Source of the DNA: Garcia nutans
Taxonomy: Eukaryota > Streptophyta > Magnoliopsida > Malpighiales > Euphorbiaceae
NCBI GenBank assembly: GCA_947685225.1
Contig: CANTUV010000003.1
Span: 1,682,001 to 1,746,000, forward strand
Length of the DNA stretch: 64,000 nt
Direction of reading: 5' to 3'
The position numbers and the translations under genes are program-made. The stretch's first letter is position 1, and each line of letters opens with the position of its first letter. Shown here piece after piece: positions 12,080-24,410 of the stretch. Below the pieces are notes generated by a model that was given only the letters and a program-made list of their open reading frames with translations, had not been told where the DNA came from and searched no databases.

Positions 12080-13195
12080 TGTTAGGACTCGAGCCTAGCT
12101 ATATACTAGTGCACAAGTCGTATCAAGTGATAAAGTCATAAGTAGAGTATCATTTCCACAATAAGGGTTTTTCTATGTTGTAAACAATTAAACTGATTAT
12201 TAGTTAGATAACAAAATTGGATTTATGATAAAATGTAACTAAAATAAATTGAATTGTTTTGAAACTAAATTTAATTATTTAAGGTTTAGGGTTAAGTCAT
12301 CTTTATTGATTTATTATGGATTTTCTAAAGTATTGATTTAGTTCATTTTTCCTTTTGATTAATGGTTTGATTCTCCTTAATTAAGCCTTAGTCTCTCTCA
12401 AGCACTAAAACTAATATCAATTTAACCCTTATGTCTACTCTCGTGATCATAAGTAATTAAATCAATTCGTAGGTTTTGTGAGAATCTTGAATAAACCTCT
12501 TAAGGGTTTTACCTTATCTCTATGTGAAAACTTTCTTAAGATTGTTATCTCCACGGATAAATGTTATGCTTCGACTCTTGCTCCATCATACAACATCTAA
12601 ATTCTATTAATTATTAGCCAGATAATCAAAGCATAAAATCAAAGATAACAAAATAATCAAAGATGAACTTAGTTAAAACAAATAAACATATTTCATTCCA
12701 TAATATACTCAATATAAGGGACCAACCATAACTAAGGTTTAGTTCCTCATATTTGAAATGAAAAACATAACAAACACTAAGGATAACAAATGAAAACATA
12801 ATTGGAATAACAATAAAAGATTAAACTCTAGTTATTTTGATTGAAGAAGAATTCCACTTGGATTCTTGAATCTCTTCTTTGAACACTAATTCACTCTTCA
12901 AAAGAAAGACTAAAATTTGGTTAATAAAAGTTTAAATAACAAAATTCTAAATTCACTACAACTCTTACTTGTATCTAAAATCTCTCTTATTTATTAACTT
13001 AATCTAAATTCAATCATAATTGCATGCTTTAATCCTTAGAGGAAAGGTGTTTATATAGAGTGCTCGGAAGCTTCTTGGTGCTGGCAAGCTGTCAAATGCA
13101 TGAACCTAACAAGTTAAAGCTGTTTGGATCTTCAAAGTTCAATCTTTTTGGCTAAAAGTCATAAATTTTAGCTTTACGATCATGGCATATGGGTG
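12080..13195 (-). repeat. Athila-like LTR, minus strand, truncated
   Basis: The minus strand ends ...GAGTCCTAACA just before the PBS. The segment is the inverted counterpart of the plus-strand LTR pieces at 13441-14135, 26182-26433 and 35045-35432. Shared blocks are the TATATAAACAC box (here at about 13049-13060), the TTATGACTTTTAGCCAAAAA block and the AAACCTTAGTTATGGTTGG block. Its upstream part stops in the first palindrome unit near 13195, so the start of the LTR is missing or has decayed beyond recognition. Confidence 0.7.
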
Positions 13196-13440
13196 CAACA
13201 ATCAAAATTTTGATACAACTTATTTTCATTAATAATTGATAAGACAATATTTTGCATATAATTTTATGATTATTATAATTATATTTTTTATTGTCGTTAA
13301 TTGAATTTGATCAATTTTTGTTTTGAAAGATAGAATATTCATTATTTCAAGTATAGAGTTCCATGTTTGAAGAAAGAGCTTATTTTGGCAAAACATTAGA
13401 AGAAAATGAATTTACATGGTCATATAAATCATAATACATG
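13196..13440. other. AT-rich junction between head-to-head Athila-like LTRs
   Basis: About 245 bp of AT-rich sequence with no coding potential between two inverted LTR copies. The true start of the plus LTR is probably in here (a TG occurs at 13319 and others follow), but I see no matching TSD to fix it. Confidence 0.4.
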
Positions 13441-14135
13441 AATATGAACATGAAAATATAATTAAAGAAAAGAATTCAAGTGGTCCAGAATCATTTTGAA
13501 TCCTAGGGAAATGGCTGTCAAAAAGCCATGCCCATGGGATTTGATTTGAATCTATCCAAATTTTCAGAGACAAAAAGTGCAAGGGCAGAAGCATTTTGAA
13601 GACCACGACTGTAGGACTCAAAATCCACGACCATGGGATTGATTTTGGCTTTGTTTTAAAGAAATTTTTCATATTTCAAAAGAAAATCAAAAGCCACGAC
13701 CGTGGGCTTAAACCTCCACTGTCAGGCTGGAAAATTTCACAAAAAAGATCATATCTACCAAGGCAACGACCGTGTCACTCAAATCCATGACCGTGGGGCA
13801 AAAATTTATGACTTTTAGCCAAAAAACGTTGGACTTTGAAGACCCCAATAGCTATAGAAAGTTGTGTTCATGCATTTTGCCAGTTTGCCTCCATCAAGAA
13901 GCTTCTAAGCACTCTATATAAACACATTTCCTCTCAAGCATGCAAGAATTAGATTATATTCATCCAAGAAATAAAATTTAGTCTTAGGTTCAAGGAAGAG
14001 ATTCAAAGATCTAAGTGGAATTTTTTTCAAACTAAAGAACTAGAGTTTTATCTTTATTGTTATTTCAATTATGTTTTCATTTGTTATCCTTAATGTTTGT
14101 TATGTTTTCATTTCAAATAGAAGGAAATAAACCTT
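13441..14135 (+). repeat. Athila-like LTR, first segment (plus)
   Basis: Upstream part of a plus-strand LTR. It holds CCACGACCGTGGG-type palindromes at 13511-13798 and the TATATAAACAC box at 13915-13925, then a leader that matches the inverted copy at 12790-13060. It is interrupted at 14135 by the copia element, whose TSD is ACCTT (14131-14135 and 26177-26181), and resumes at 26182. Confidence 0.7.
13511..13798. repeat. CCACGACCGTGGG-type palindrome array, Athila-like LTR
   Basis: Units include GCCATGCCCATGGG, ACCACGACTGTAGG, CCACGACCATGGG, GCCACGACCGTGGG, CAACGACCGTGTC and CCATGACCGTGGGG, spaced 20-60 bp apart. The array ends about 115 bp before the TATA box, so it sits in the U3 promoter part of this LTR. 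Confidence 0.7.
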
Positions 14136-15484
14136 TTGTTAGCCAAATAATCTCAATTTTGATCCTTGACAGTCAAATTGAATGATGCATTTATAATGTT
14201 TTTTATGACACTTGTTGCAGGACTAGGTTTCTCATCATTTAGCCTGAATAGGGCATAAAGTACAATCTCTATAACACAAAGGACGATTGCCCCTTATGAT
14301 TTGAAGAACAAGTTTGGTTACAATAAGGTTCATGGTCAGAATCTCGACCTCAACCGCGAGCACTAATGATCAGTAGCAATCGTCCTAAGTTTTGGATGAC
14401 CACACCTCAAATGACCAAATCTCAAAAAGTCATAGTAGGGAATGCGGTTGCCAGCGCGGTATGAGAAGAGGCCTTTTTGCATTCTGTAGTGACCATTCCA
14501 AATGTTTTGTGATCATCCCTAAATTTTGAGAGAAAATCTCAAGGACTGGCAGTAGTGTACGTGACCTTAGGTGCATCCAAAAGTTCAACGGGAGATACCT
14601 AATCCGACTACTATTCAATTCCTAGTGCGACCCCGACTTTCATATTTTGGCACAATTTGAATTTGTCCAATAAAGGAGTGCTAAGTGGAATGACAATTGT
14701 AAACTCATTTTAAGATTCAAAAAGGGCGACAGCCCCTAGACTGTGGGCGATTGTCCTGATAGCCACAACATGGGCAAGATTCCAATAGCAGAGCACTCAA
14801 AATTGACCGTTAGAGAATTTTTAAAGGGAGTAACCTTCCCAAGCTGAAGGATGACCACAAATGGTTCCTGGGCAACCATCCTCTATGTTAGGATGACCGT
14901 TACCTGTGATTATTTTCTATCAACACAAGGACTAGCCTACTAAAGCACATTAAAAGACTTATAACAGCTAGTTGGACCAAATTGCTTATATATGCCCCAT
15001 GAAACTTTTTGTAAAAGAGTAATTTTTTATTGTAATAGCCTAAGCAACATACTTTCTTTTCATTTACAATAATTAATAATTAAATTGTTAGAGTGTTGGG
15101 TGTAAGCATCAGACACCAAATTGTAAGTTTGAGTGTGAGCTTGGAATCACTTAGGTTGTGAGAGTGAGCCTGGAAAAACTCTTGTAAGGGTTGTGAGGAT
15201 TGATCTTAAACCATTGTAAAGTTTGGTGTGAACTTGAGAAAATACCAAGTTAGAGTTAAGCTTGTAAAAACCCAAGACTAGTGGAACCTTAACAAGTTTT
15301 TCAGGAAGTGGATGTAGGATTGAGATAATCTGAACCACTATAAATCTCTTATGTTCATTTTTCTAATCTCTACTTAATATTCATTCATTTCTTCTACATT
15401 TCTTATTTTGTTAATTTTTGAAAGTGCCATAAATTCTCAAATAACCAATTCACCCACCCTTTTGGTTGCCATCTTAGGTCGACA
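14136..15484 (+). repeat. 5' LTR of Sirevirus-type element
   Basis: Begins (T)TGTTAGCCAAATAATC and ends at GGTCGACA, about 1.35 kb. A TATA box (TTATATATG) lies at 14986-14994. Between 14280 and 14900 are repeated units of GGACGATTGCCC / GGGCGATTGTCC type, complementary to one another. It pairs with the LTR at 24825-26176. Confidence 0.85.
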
Positions 15485-15487
15485 ATT

Positions 15488-15498
15488 TGTATTAGAGC
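15488..15498 (+). promoter_or_regulatory. Primer-binding site, initiator tRNA-Met type (degenerate)
   Basis: TGTATTAGAGC, followed by TAG, aligns with TGGTATCAGAGC with one gap and one transition, just inside the LTR end at 15484. This matches the Sirevirus and copia convention. Confidence 0.65.
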
Positions 15499-15538
15499 TA
15501 GAAAATTTCTTAAACTTTAGTGTGAAATTTGATCCACT

Positions 15539-17413
15539 ATGGCAACTTCTTCTTCATCCACCTCAAACTCTTATGGAAATCTCAACTCTATTCTTGGACC
15601 TTACTTTGATGGAACAGATTACTCCTATTTGAAACATAATATGTTCTTGTTTCTAGATAGTGCATGAATTGAGCTTTGGGATTATATTGAAAATGAGTGG
15701 AAATCTCCTACTCATGAAGTTGATGGTGTCCAAGTTCCTCTTCCTAAATCACAATGGACAAATGTTAATATGAGAGATTGATTCAAGAACCATAGGGCAG
15801 CCTCTATCTTGATGAATTCTATTTCAAGAGAAGAAGGTGGGAGAATTCAACATCTCACTTGTGCTCATTACATCTGGAAAACTCTTGAGAACTATCATGA
15901 GGGTACTACTTAAGTGAGACTCACTAAGAATCAAATGCATATACATGAGTATGAACTTTTCAAGATGAAGCCCAATGAAAATGTTATCGACATGACAAAT
16001 TGCTTGCTTGCCATTGTCAATGAATTGAAGAAATATGGCAAGGTATATGATCAAGATGAAGTCAAAAGAAAAATCTTAAGAGCTCTAAGAGAAAAGAAGA
16101 ATTTTGAATCCAAAGTTTCTTCAATTGAAGAAGCACATGATCTTAGCTCTTTGAGAATCGATGAACTTGTCAACAAACTACTCACCTTCGAGTTGCACAC
16201 CGAAAGAGAAGATGAACAGCGTGAAAAAAGAAAAGAGGAAACCAATATCTCTCAAAGAAATTAAAGAATTTGAGAGCTCAAGCAATGAAGAAAGTGATGA
16301 TGAAGAAGAAATGGCATTAATTTTAAAAAGGATGAATGATTGGAAAAGAAAGAGAGGATTGCAAGCCAACAAAGGTACATTCTCTAAATCCTCTTTAAAG
16401 ATAAAGACAAAAAGAATGAAGTGAAGTATTATGAATGTGGCAAATTCGGCCATATCAAATCGGATTTCTTCAAGTTGAAAAACAAGAAGAAGTGGAACAA
16501 AGAAAAGAAGAAATCTCTCAAAGCTACAAGGGATGACTCTTCCTCAAGTGAAGAAGAATAAGAGGAGGAAGAAGGAATTGCCAATCTATGTCTCATGGCT
16601 ATTAAGGATGACTCCATTAAGGTAGGTACTCAATCCTTGAATCTAATTGCACATGATGATAATAGTGATGATTTAGATGATAGTGATATGATAGAACTTA
16701 TGAATCTTAGGGTAGAAAAGTATTACTCTAAAATGAAATTGTATAAGGATAAATGCTCTAGGTTAGAAAAGGATTTTATATGCTTAAAAAAATTCTACAT
16801 TAGAATTAAAGACCTCAAACGAACAATTATTGAAATCTATTGATGCAATGAATAAAAATTCACTTAGCTTAGAAGATGTGATCAAGGAAAATGAAAATTT
16901 GAAGCATGAACTAGAAAAACTTACGGAATCAATCTCAAAATTTCACAAAGGAAAGGAAGCATTAGATACATTGATTGGTAGTCAAAGATCACCTTCCTTA
17001 AAGCATGATCTAGGATTTAAATAATCATCAATGCACGAATATTTGTAAGACCATCTACAACTCAAACATCTAGTGTTGAAGTTGTAAAGAACACCGATGC
17101 ACAAACTAAACCTAAAAATCCTAAAAGGATTACATTAGGTTCACAAGAATCTAGAACCAAGATTCCAAGAGCAAAAAATACATTCATGCATACTAGGCAT
17201 GTACATAAGTTCAAAAATGTGCAAACTCACACTTGCAATTATATGCATAGTCCATTAAATGTCAATAGAAAAGTGCACAAATATAGAACTTTGTATCAAT
17301 GCACATATTGTATGAAATTTGGGCATAAGAGTACTTTTGGCTATATTAGGAAGGCTCATCTCAAGTTAGAGGATCCTTCTTCTACTATCCACCAAGGACC
17401 CAAGTTCATTTAG
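15539..17413 (+). pseudogene. gag pseudogene, Sirevirus-type element
   Basis: Structural protein. ATG at 15539 begins MATSSSSTS, followed by YFDGTDYSYLKHNM, a recognisable UBN2/copia gag start. Stops occur at about 15665, 15779 and 15911 in the same frame, with further breaks at 16262 and beyond. The zinc knuckle at about 16424-16480 reads YYECGKFGHIKSDFF, with the first and last Cys replaced. A charged coiled-coil-like stretch (ENENLKHELEKLTESI) at about 16880-16945 leads to the LGSQRS-type Sirevirus motif near 16980. A further Cys/His remnant (YQCTYCMKFGHKS) lies at about 17295. Confidence 0.85.
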
Positions 17414-20400
17414 GTACCTAAGAAAAGATGAACATTATTATTTTGTAGGTATGTCTAAAATCTACTATCAAAGAAAGCATATGGCTTGTGGATAGTGGAT
17501 GCTCAAGGCATATGATGGAAAATGCAAAGTTCTTCACATCTCTTACGTACAATCTTGGAGGTGATGTTACTTTTGGAAATAATACTAAAGGTAAAATCAT
17601 TGGTATTGATTCCATTGGCATACTTGGTAAAAATTTGATTTAAAATGTATGGCTTGTTGATGGGTTGAAACACAATGTGCTTAGTGTAAGTCAATTATGT
17701 GATAAAGGATATGATGTAAGTTTTAACTCCAAAGGATGCAAGGTTACCAATTTAAATGGTAAGACTGCATTCAAAGGAGATAGAATAAGCAACACATACA
17801 AAATTGACATAAATTCCAATAACACATTTGAATGTTTGATTACTATTAATAATGATGCTTGGTTATGGCATAGAAGACTAGGTCATGCTAGTATGGATCA
17901 TTTAAAATGCATTAGTAAAGAAGAACTAGTTGATGGTCTCCCTAAAGTTAAGTTTGACAAAGATAGAACACGAGAACCTTGTCAACTTGGCAAGTAACAT
18001 AAAATCTCATTCAAATCTAAAAATGTTGTAAGCACTTCTAGGCCACTAGAGCTCATTCACTTGGATTTGTTTGGACCTAATAGAGTTTCTAGCCTAGGTG
18101 GCAAGTTATATGCATTTGTTCTTGTTGATGATTACTCAAGGTTTACATGGGTAAATTTCTTAGCTCAAAAGAATGAAGCTTTTAATCATTTCAAAGTATT
18201 TGTAAAAAGAGTTCAAAATGAAAAAAAGGCTATTTGATCACATCTATTAGAAGTTTTCATAGAAAAGAATTTGAAAATGAAAACTTTAAAACTTTTTGCA
18301 ATGAATTTGGCATATCACATGACTTTTTGACTCCTAGAGCACCACAACAAAATGGTGTGGTTGAAAGGAAAAATAGAACTTTGGTTGAAATGGCTAGAAC
18401 AATGCTCAATGAATTTGATTTACCATCTTACTTTTGGACAGAAGCCGTTAATACCGCTTGTTATAGTTCAAACCGAGTCGACAAAAGGCCCTTGATAAAT
18501 AAAACCTCTTATGAGTTATGGAATGGAAGAATACCCAAAATTTCATACATTTGAGTATTTTGATGCAAATGCTTTATATTAAACACTAAGGATAATCTTG
18601 GAAAATTCAAATCAAAATCAGATGAAAGCATATTTTTAGGATACTCATCTTCTAGTAAAGCATATAGGGTATTTAATAAGAAAACTCTAGTTATTGAAGA
18701 ATCAATGCATATTATTTTTTATGAATCTTCTAAACTAGATCAAAGGAAAGGTAGTGCTTTTGATGATTTTATAGGTACAAATGATCAACAAGAAATGATT
18801 GTTGCACCAAGGAACAATCATGATAAATAGGAAAAAGAAAATCAAGAGTTACCCAAGGATTAGGAATACAAGAAGGATCATCTAAAAGAACTCATCATTG
18901 GTGAAACTTCAAAGGGAGTAACTACTATATCCACATTTAAATATTTAGATGTTAATGTTTCTTTTGTCTCTCAAATAAAGCTAAGGACTGTTAAGGAGGC
19001 TCTTAATGATGAATGTTAGGTGATTGCAATGCAAGATGAACTCAATAAATTTGAGAGAAATAATGTGTGGGAACTTGTTCCTAGGCCTAAAAACCATCCA
19101 ATTATAGGATGTAAATTGGAACATAGGATTAAGCTTGATGAAAATGGTCTCATTACTACAAAAAAAAAAAGCTAGATTGGTTGCAAAAGGGTATAACCAA
19201 GAGGAAGTCATAAACTATGATGAGACATTTGCCCCTGTTGCTAGATTAGAAGCTATTAGAATTTTACTTGCTTTTGCATGTCGCATGAATTTTGAACTTT
19301 TTCAAATGGATGTTAAGAGTGCATTTTTAAATGACTTTATAAATGAGGAAGTTTATGTTGAACAACCTTCCAGTTTTGAAGACTATAAACTTCCAAATCA
19401 TGTTTTTAAGCTCACCAAGGCAATATATGGATTGAAACAAGCTCCAAGAACTTGGTATGATAGACTTAGTACATATTTTCTTGAAAATGATTTTTCAAAA
19501 GGCAAAGTGAACACAACTCTTTTTGTTAAAAAGAATAAGCACAACATTCTAATTGTACAAATTTATGTTGATGACATTATATTTGGTGCCACTAATGAAT
19601 CTTTTTACAAGGAATTTGCTTCTTGTATGACTAAGAAATTTGAAATGAGCATGATGGGTGAACTCAAATTCTTCTTTGGATTACTAATTAAGCAATGTAA
19701 AGATGGGATCTTCATCAATCAATCCAAGTACATAAAGGATCTTATCAAGAAAATTGAAATGGATGGTTGGAAGATTAGCAAGACTCCATGAGCACATCAT
19801 TGAAACTTGACAAAGATAAAAGTGGTAAGGTAGTATATGAGAAGAAATATCAAGGTATTATCGGATCACTACTTTACTTAACCACTTCTAGATTTGATAT
19901 AATGTATAGTGTATGTTTATGTGCTACATTTCAATCTTATCCTAAATAATCACACTTGAATGCCACTAAAAGAATTTTAAAATACTTGAATGGTACATTA
20001 CACTTAGGAATTTGGTATCCTAAAAACACATCATTTGATTTTTAGGTTTTTCGGATGCGAACTATGCCGGTAGCCTTTTGGATAGAAAAAGTACAACTGG
20101 GGCATGTCATTTTCTTGGTGATTTTGTAGTTTCTTGGTTTAGCAAGAAATAAGTGTCGGTTGCTTTTTCAAAGGGGAAAGCCGAATATGTTGAGGCATAT
20201 ATTTGTTGCATACAAGTTCTATGGATGAAGCAACAATTACTTGACTATGGAAAAGTGTTTGATCATATTCCTATTAAGTTTGATAACACTTGTGCCATTA
20301 ATTTATCCAAGAATCCAATCCAATATTCTAAGACTAAACATATAGATATTTGACATTATTTCTTAAGGGATAATGTACAAAATCAGAAAATTGTTTTAGA

Positions 20401-20515
20401 ATTCATTGATACAAATAATTAACTTACTGATATCTTTATAAACCCTTGAATGAAGATAGATTAAACTTTATTAAGCATAACCTAGGCATGATTGATGGAA
20501 GCTCATTGAATGAAT
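17414..20515 (+). pseudogene. pol pseudogene (protease, integrase, RT, RNase H), Sirevirus-type
   Basis: Copia domain order. Protease WLVDSGCSRHM with DSG at 17491-17499. GAG-pre-integrase WLWHRRLGHASMDHL near 17863. Integrase core with HLDLFGP near 18060, a middle Asp in VDDYSRFTWV near 18130, and the Glu in NGVVERKNRTL near 18360. RT from about 19020 with KARLVAKGYNQ, MDVKSAFLN and an intact YVDDIIF near 19570. RNase H with FSDANYAGS near 20050 and a TKHIDI end. Frame breaks include 18237, an A11 homopolymer at 19160-19170, and stops near 17997, 19789, 20152 and 20354. Not functional. Confidence 0.9.
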
Positions 20516-21080
20516 AATTGTTGTAAGTATATCATTTTTGATATGTTTGCAAGGTTTTATCATCATTTAGAACATTCAATTTTGATCATACATCATTTCT
20601 ACCAAAACCTATCTTTCTTGTTTCTTTCTATTATTTCTTCTCTGTTAAGCGTGGTCTCCCTGCCTAAGATCACAGTCACACGTCCACTGGATAGGTTAAA
20701 AAGATGACCTTTCAGCAAGAATTTGAAAAATCTCAACTGTTACACTCTTTCTCTCTGGTCGTGAGCGCGCCTATCTGTATAACGATTGCCCAATGGTTTA
20801 TCATGGGCGCCCGTATGCAAACAAGCGGTCATGTATTGTACACTCTGCACAAAAAGTTTTAACCATTGGCATGTGTCAGGTCGCATTTTTTCAATTCCTA
20901 ACAGCCACAATCAACTATTTTTCCATGTTTTCTCTATTTAAGACCACTTAACATTAGTTACACACTTCTTTAATCACTCTAAACATATAAACTTCCCTCT
21001 AAAACTCCAAATCATCTAAAATCTAACTCTCTCTCAAGCATACTCTATTTTTTAAAAATTTTCCATCTCTCTTACTCCAT
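20516..21080 (+). promoter_or_regulatory. Leader between pol and the env-like ORF, promoter-like
   Basis: No coding potential. A GC-richer stretch at about 20755-20870 contains ACGATTGCCCA and GGGCGCCCG, similar to the GGACGATTGCCC units of this element's own LTR. It is followed by a TATA-like CTATTTAAGACCAC at about 20936, then a CT-rich leader into the ATG at 21081. I infer an internal promoter or subgenomic leader for the downstream ORF; splicing from the LTR is the alternative. Confidence 0.4.
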
Positions 21081-22507
21081 ATGGCTCCTAAGAAGAAAGT
21101 GACATCCAAAGGAAAGGGAAAAGGAAAGAAACCTTCAGGCATAGTCATTAGAGAACCACAAGAGGCTCCTCCCTCTCCTCCACCACCTAGAAGAGGTGAG
21201 AGAATCCACAAACCCCACCATAAAACCACTGAAGAAGACATTAGATATGCTATGCTCAAAAGGAAGAAGATGGAGGGAACCAAAAGCCCTTTTGGAGGCA
21301 TGCTCTCTGCCCTCAACATTAAGGAAGATATTGAGAGTTTGCTTGATGTTCTTGGATAGAGGAAATTCATCTTTCCTAGAGAGGTAGGTTACCCTAGCCT
21401 TAGTAAAGAATTTTTTATGTCTCTACAAATTGAGAAGAGTGTTAATTCTTCCCTAGGATGTTATGGGATTAGATTTAAGTTATTTGATGAATACCATGCC
21501 TTAACCCTAGAAGACTTTGGTAGAATTTGGGATTTTCCAGTAGGTGGAGCAACTTCCTACAATGACATATCCTACTCTAATCAAACCCTCTCCACCTTTT
21601 GGCAAGAAATTTATGTGTAGAAATCTTTTGAAAAAGAATCCAAGGCTAGACACATTAAATCCCTCACACATTGGGTACTCCAAAGGATCATCACCTACAC
21701 AATTCATTAAAAGGCTGATGGGAATGAGAAAGTCACCAAAAGAGACTTGATATTTTTATATGCCTTTACCCATAACATTCTAATGAACACACCAAAATTC
21801 CTAATTGACACCCTCTATCACCATGCCATTACAAGGTTAGGAAATTTCTTTCTTTCCTCTTATATTAACCAAATAGCTAGGCACTTAAACCTGCTAAATG
21901 ATCTTAACCTAGCTTCCTTGAGGAATCCTTTTGATCTTACTTCTAGTTCCATCACAATGGAATACTTAGAGCACTCTGGTTGTGTTAGAAAAATTTATGG
22001 TTCTTATGTCTACTTTTTTAGAAAGAAAGGAGCGGTAGATAGACATAAGAAGAGGCCAAAGTATACCATAGAAGGTGAAGGAGACTCTATGGAAGTTTTT
22101 GTGGAAATGCCTCACAAAGTTTGAACCTCAAAACCTAACAAAGTTAGCTCTCCAACCAAACTCATTCTTAGGGCTATCAAATCTCTCTCCAAGAAGCTTT
22201 CTCACTTCAAAAGGGATGTATCCAAATGGTCTCAGCACTTGAACAAAATAATTGACCTCATATCCCATATGCACATTGATCTTTATGACATGCAAGGCAA
22301 GATGGATTTGCCTCAATGTGATCTAAAAGAATGGGATGTGAGTGAACATCAAGAGAGTCCCTATAAAGAAGAATCATTGGGAGATGACTTCAACACTAGC
22401 TCAATCAGCAATGCACATGCTCCTCTTGATAAGGGCAAAGCCCCAATGGTTGAGGAAAAGCTTGTTATTTTTCTTTTTTTATTGTCTTGTTGTTTTATGT
22501 TTTGTTG
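21081..22507 (+). pseudogene. Third ORF (env-like) of Sirevirus-type element
   Basis: One continuous frame of about 470 codons from MAPKKKVTSKGKGKGKK, broken only by stops at 21357, 21618, about 21708 and 22122. Basic N-terminus, a proline stretch (PPSPPPPRR, about 21165-21195), then a globular part (LTLEDFGRIWDFP; NILMNTPKFLIDTLYHHAI) like that of plant retrotransposon 3' ORFs. A helical, coiled-coil-prone segment lies at about 22160-22300. The last coded residues are hydrophobic (IFLFLLSCCFMF), which could be a membrane span or just the T-rich tract common before Sirevirus polypurine tracts. Function unknown; 'env-like' is positional. Cut at 22507 by a solo LTR. Confidence 0.65.
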
Positions 22508-24410
22508 TGTTTTGTTTTATTAGTTTTTGTCATAGATTTGTATCTTATTTATTATGATGATTATTGTTTTCTTTAGGTATTTTGGTAGTTTTAATATGTT
22601 TATTTAGTGTTTTCATTAATTTTGGTAGTTTTAATTTATTTAAGTGTTTATGTTATTTTTGTCCTAGTTTTTAGTGTGTGTTTGTGTGTTGTTAGTTAAT
22701 GTTTATTTGATTCTTGTTTAAAGTGTGTTTCAAGTGTTTGTGTTAGGTTAATATGCAAGGAACCATATTAAGAGCAAAACCAAGAATTAAGAGAGGAAGG
22801 AAAGACCAAGGAATCAAGAGGAAGAAAACAATGGACAGTAGCTGACACATGCAGAGGACACGGCCAAGCTTGTGGCCGTGTCCCATACCAAGCTAAGGAG
22901 GAAGCCAACATATCAGTAGCTGACACACTCAAGGGACACGGCCAAGCTTGTGGCCGTGTCCCTCCAAATAGCTTAGACACGGCCAAGCTCACCTAAGCTT
23001 GGCCGTGTCACCTCCTTGAAAAGAAAGAAAGTGAAGAAAAGAGCCAGTGAGGGACACGGCCAACTGTCTTGGCCGTGTCCCACGGAGATCAATAGACACG
23101 GTCAAGCTAACCTTGGCTTGGCTGTGTCACCTCCTAGAGAGGAAGAAAAGAAGAAGAGACACGGCCAAGCCACTCTTGGCTTGGCCGTGTCACACCAAAA
23201 AACATATAAATTCTTTCGCATGACAGAAAAAGAGAAGGAACGGCTAGGGTTTTGAAAGGGAGAAAAGAAAAGAGAAGGAGCGAGCAAACTCACTTGGGAT
23301 GAGGAAAGACTGACACTCTCCTTGTCCCTTCATCTTCGTCCTCCATCTTCATCTTCTCCATCTTCCATTGACAAGATCTTTGAGGTTCTTTGGGATCAAG
23401 TGGGTTAACAAGATCTTAAAGGTTGAAGAAGCTTCATTGAAAGGTTTGGTGACTTGAGAAAGCTCCAATCCATCTCTCAAAGGCATAATCAATTGAAGGT
23501 TTGGTGACTTGAGAAAGCTCCATTCCATATTGCAAAGGAGAATCAACCATTGAAGAGGGCTTGTGTTCTTCATCATACATCAAAGTGGAGCTAGGAGGAA
23601 GATTAGTAATCCTACTCTTGGCATCTTCACAAGGGGTTTTTCTGTTCTCTCTTTTAATTCATTTCAATATTGTTTTTGTTATATTAAGAGAATTGATATT
23701 ACAATGAACAACTTGTATTTGATTTATATTGAGTTGAATGAATATTTTAATTTGATGATGTTGAGCTAAATACCCATGCCTAGGGTTTGTAGTATATTTG
23801 GTTGAATGTTTTGATTTGATATTTACATTGATGTTCCTTGTTGATTGGTTGATTGTATTGTATTAAATGCTAGGTTGATAGATTAGCTACCTATTAATCT
23901 TTGAATATTGGATGATGGACCGAGAGGTGAAATCCGATATCGGAACTATATAATCAATCACCCTATGAATGAATTAGAAATATAAGTTCAAGGGTTTCAT
24001 TAATTTGGTAATGTAAAATAATTGGTTATTGCTAATTCATGAATGTGAGAACTAATGAATTGGTAATTGACTAATTAACTTAAGAAACAAATTAATTACA
24101 AGGCTATGTTAATGGATAATTGAGAATTGAGCTTTGATTGAATGGACCTATAACCCTAGGCACTTTCTCGAGAACTGAATTGATCTTGTGCACCCATCAC
24201 TTACATCAATCTCTACGCATGTTATTTTTAGGTTTAAATTAATCTTGCACATTTCATACAACAAACTATCATTTTTAAATTAATTGCTTTAATCAAGCTA
24301 TTACTAACTGCACCTTCCTGGGGAACCGACCTTGGGGCAATCACCTTGGCTACAGCTACCTCGTATACTTGCGAGTGACGCTTGAAGTAGAACTTAATTC
24401 GAGCACAACA
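22508..24410 (+). repeat. Solo LTR, TGTTTTG family, copy 2 (1.9 kb)
   Basis: Starts TGTTTTGTTTTATTAG and ends GAGCACAACA, matching both ends of the clean solo LTR at 55350-57068. Shared blocks include TATCATAGATTTGTA-like sequence at the start, the palindrome array, a TATA box (TATAAA at 23205) and GACCTTGGGGCAATCACCT plus TACCTCGTATACTTGCGAGT near the end. Flanks TGTTG and TGTTT agree at 4 of 5 bases, so the TSD is probable but not certain. No internal region or coding sequence. Family not assigned; the 3' end recalls Athila/Tat LTRs. Confidence 0.75.
22853..23193. repeat. GACACGGCC...GGCCGTGTC inverted-repeat array, solo LTR copy 2
   Basis: Six hairpin units. Short ones read GGGACACGGCCA-loop-TGGCCGTGTCCC. 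Longer ones extend the arms inward: AAGCT pairs with AGCTT at 22976-23011, and AAGCC with GGCTT at 23160-23193. The inner arm differs between units and between the two LTR copies, yet stays complementary. The array ends 12 bp before the TATA box. Confidence 0.85.

Noticed and set aside
21023..21370. Minus-strand 115-codon open frame
   Set aside because: Shadow of the env-like ORF on the opposite strand; proline and glycine content mirrors the plus-strand coding sequence.
22853..23193. CRISPR-like array
   Set aside because: Repeats are inverted, spacers are short and partly repeated, units vary, and the setting is a plant LTR with TATA box.
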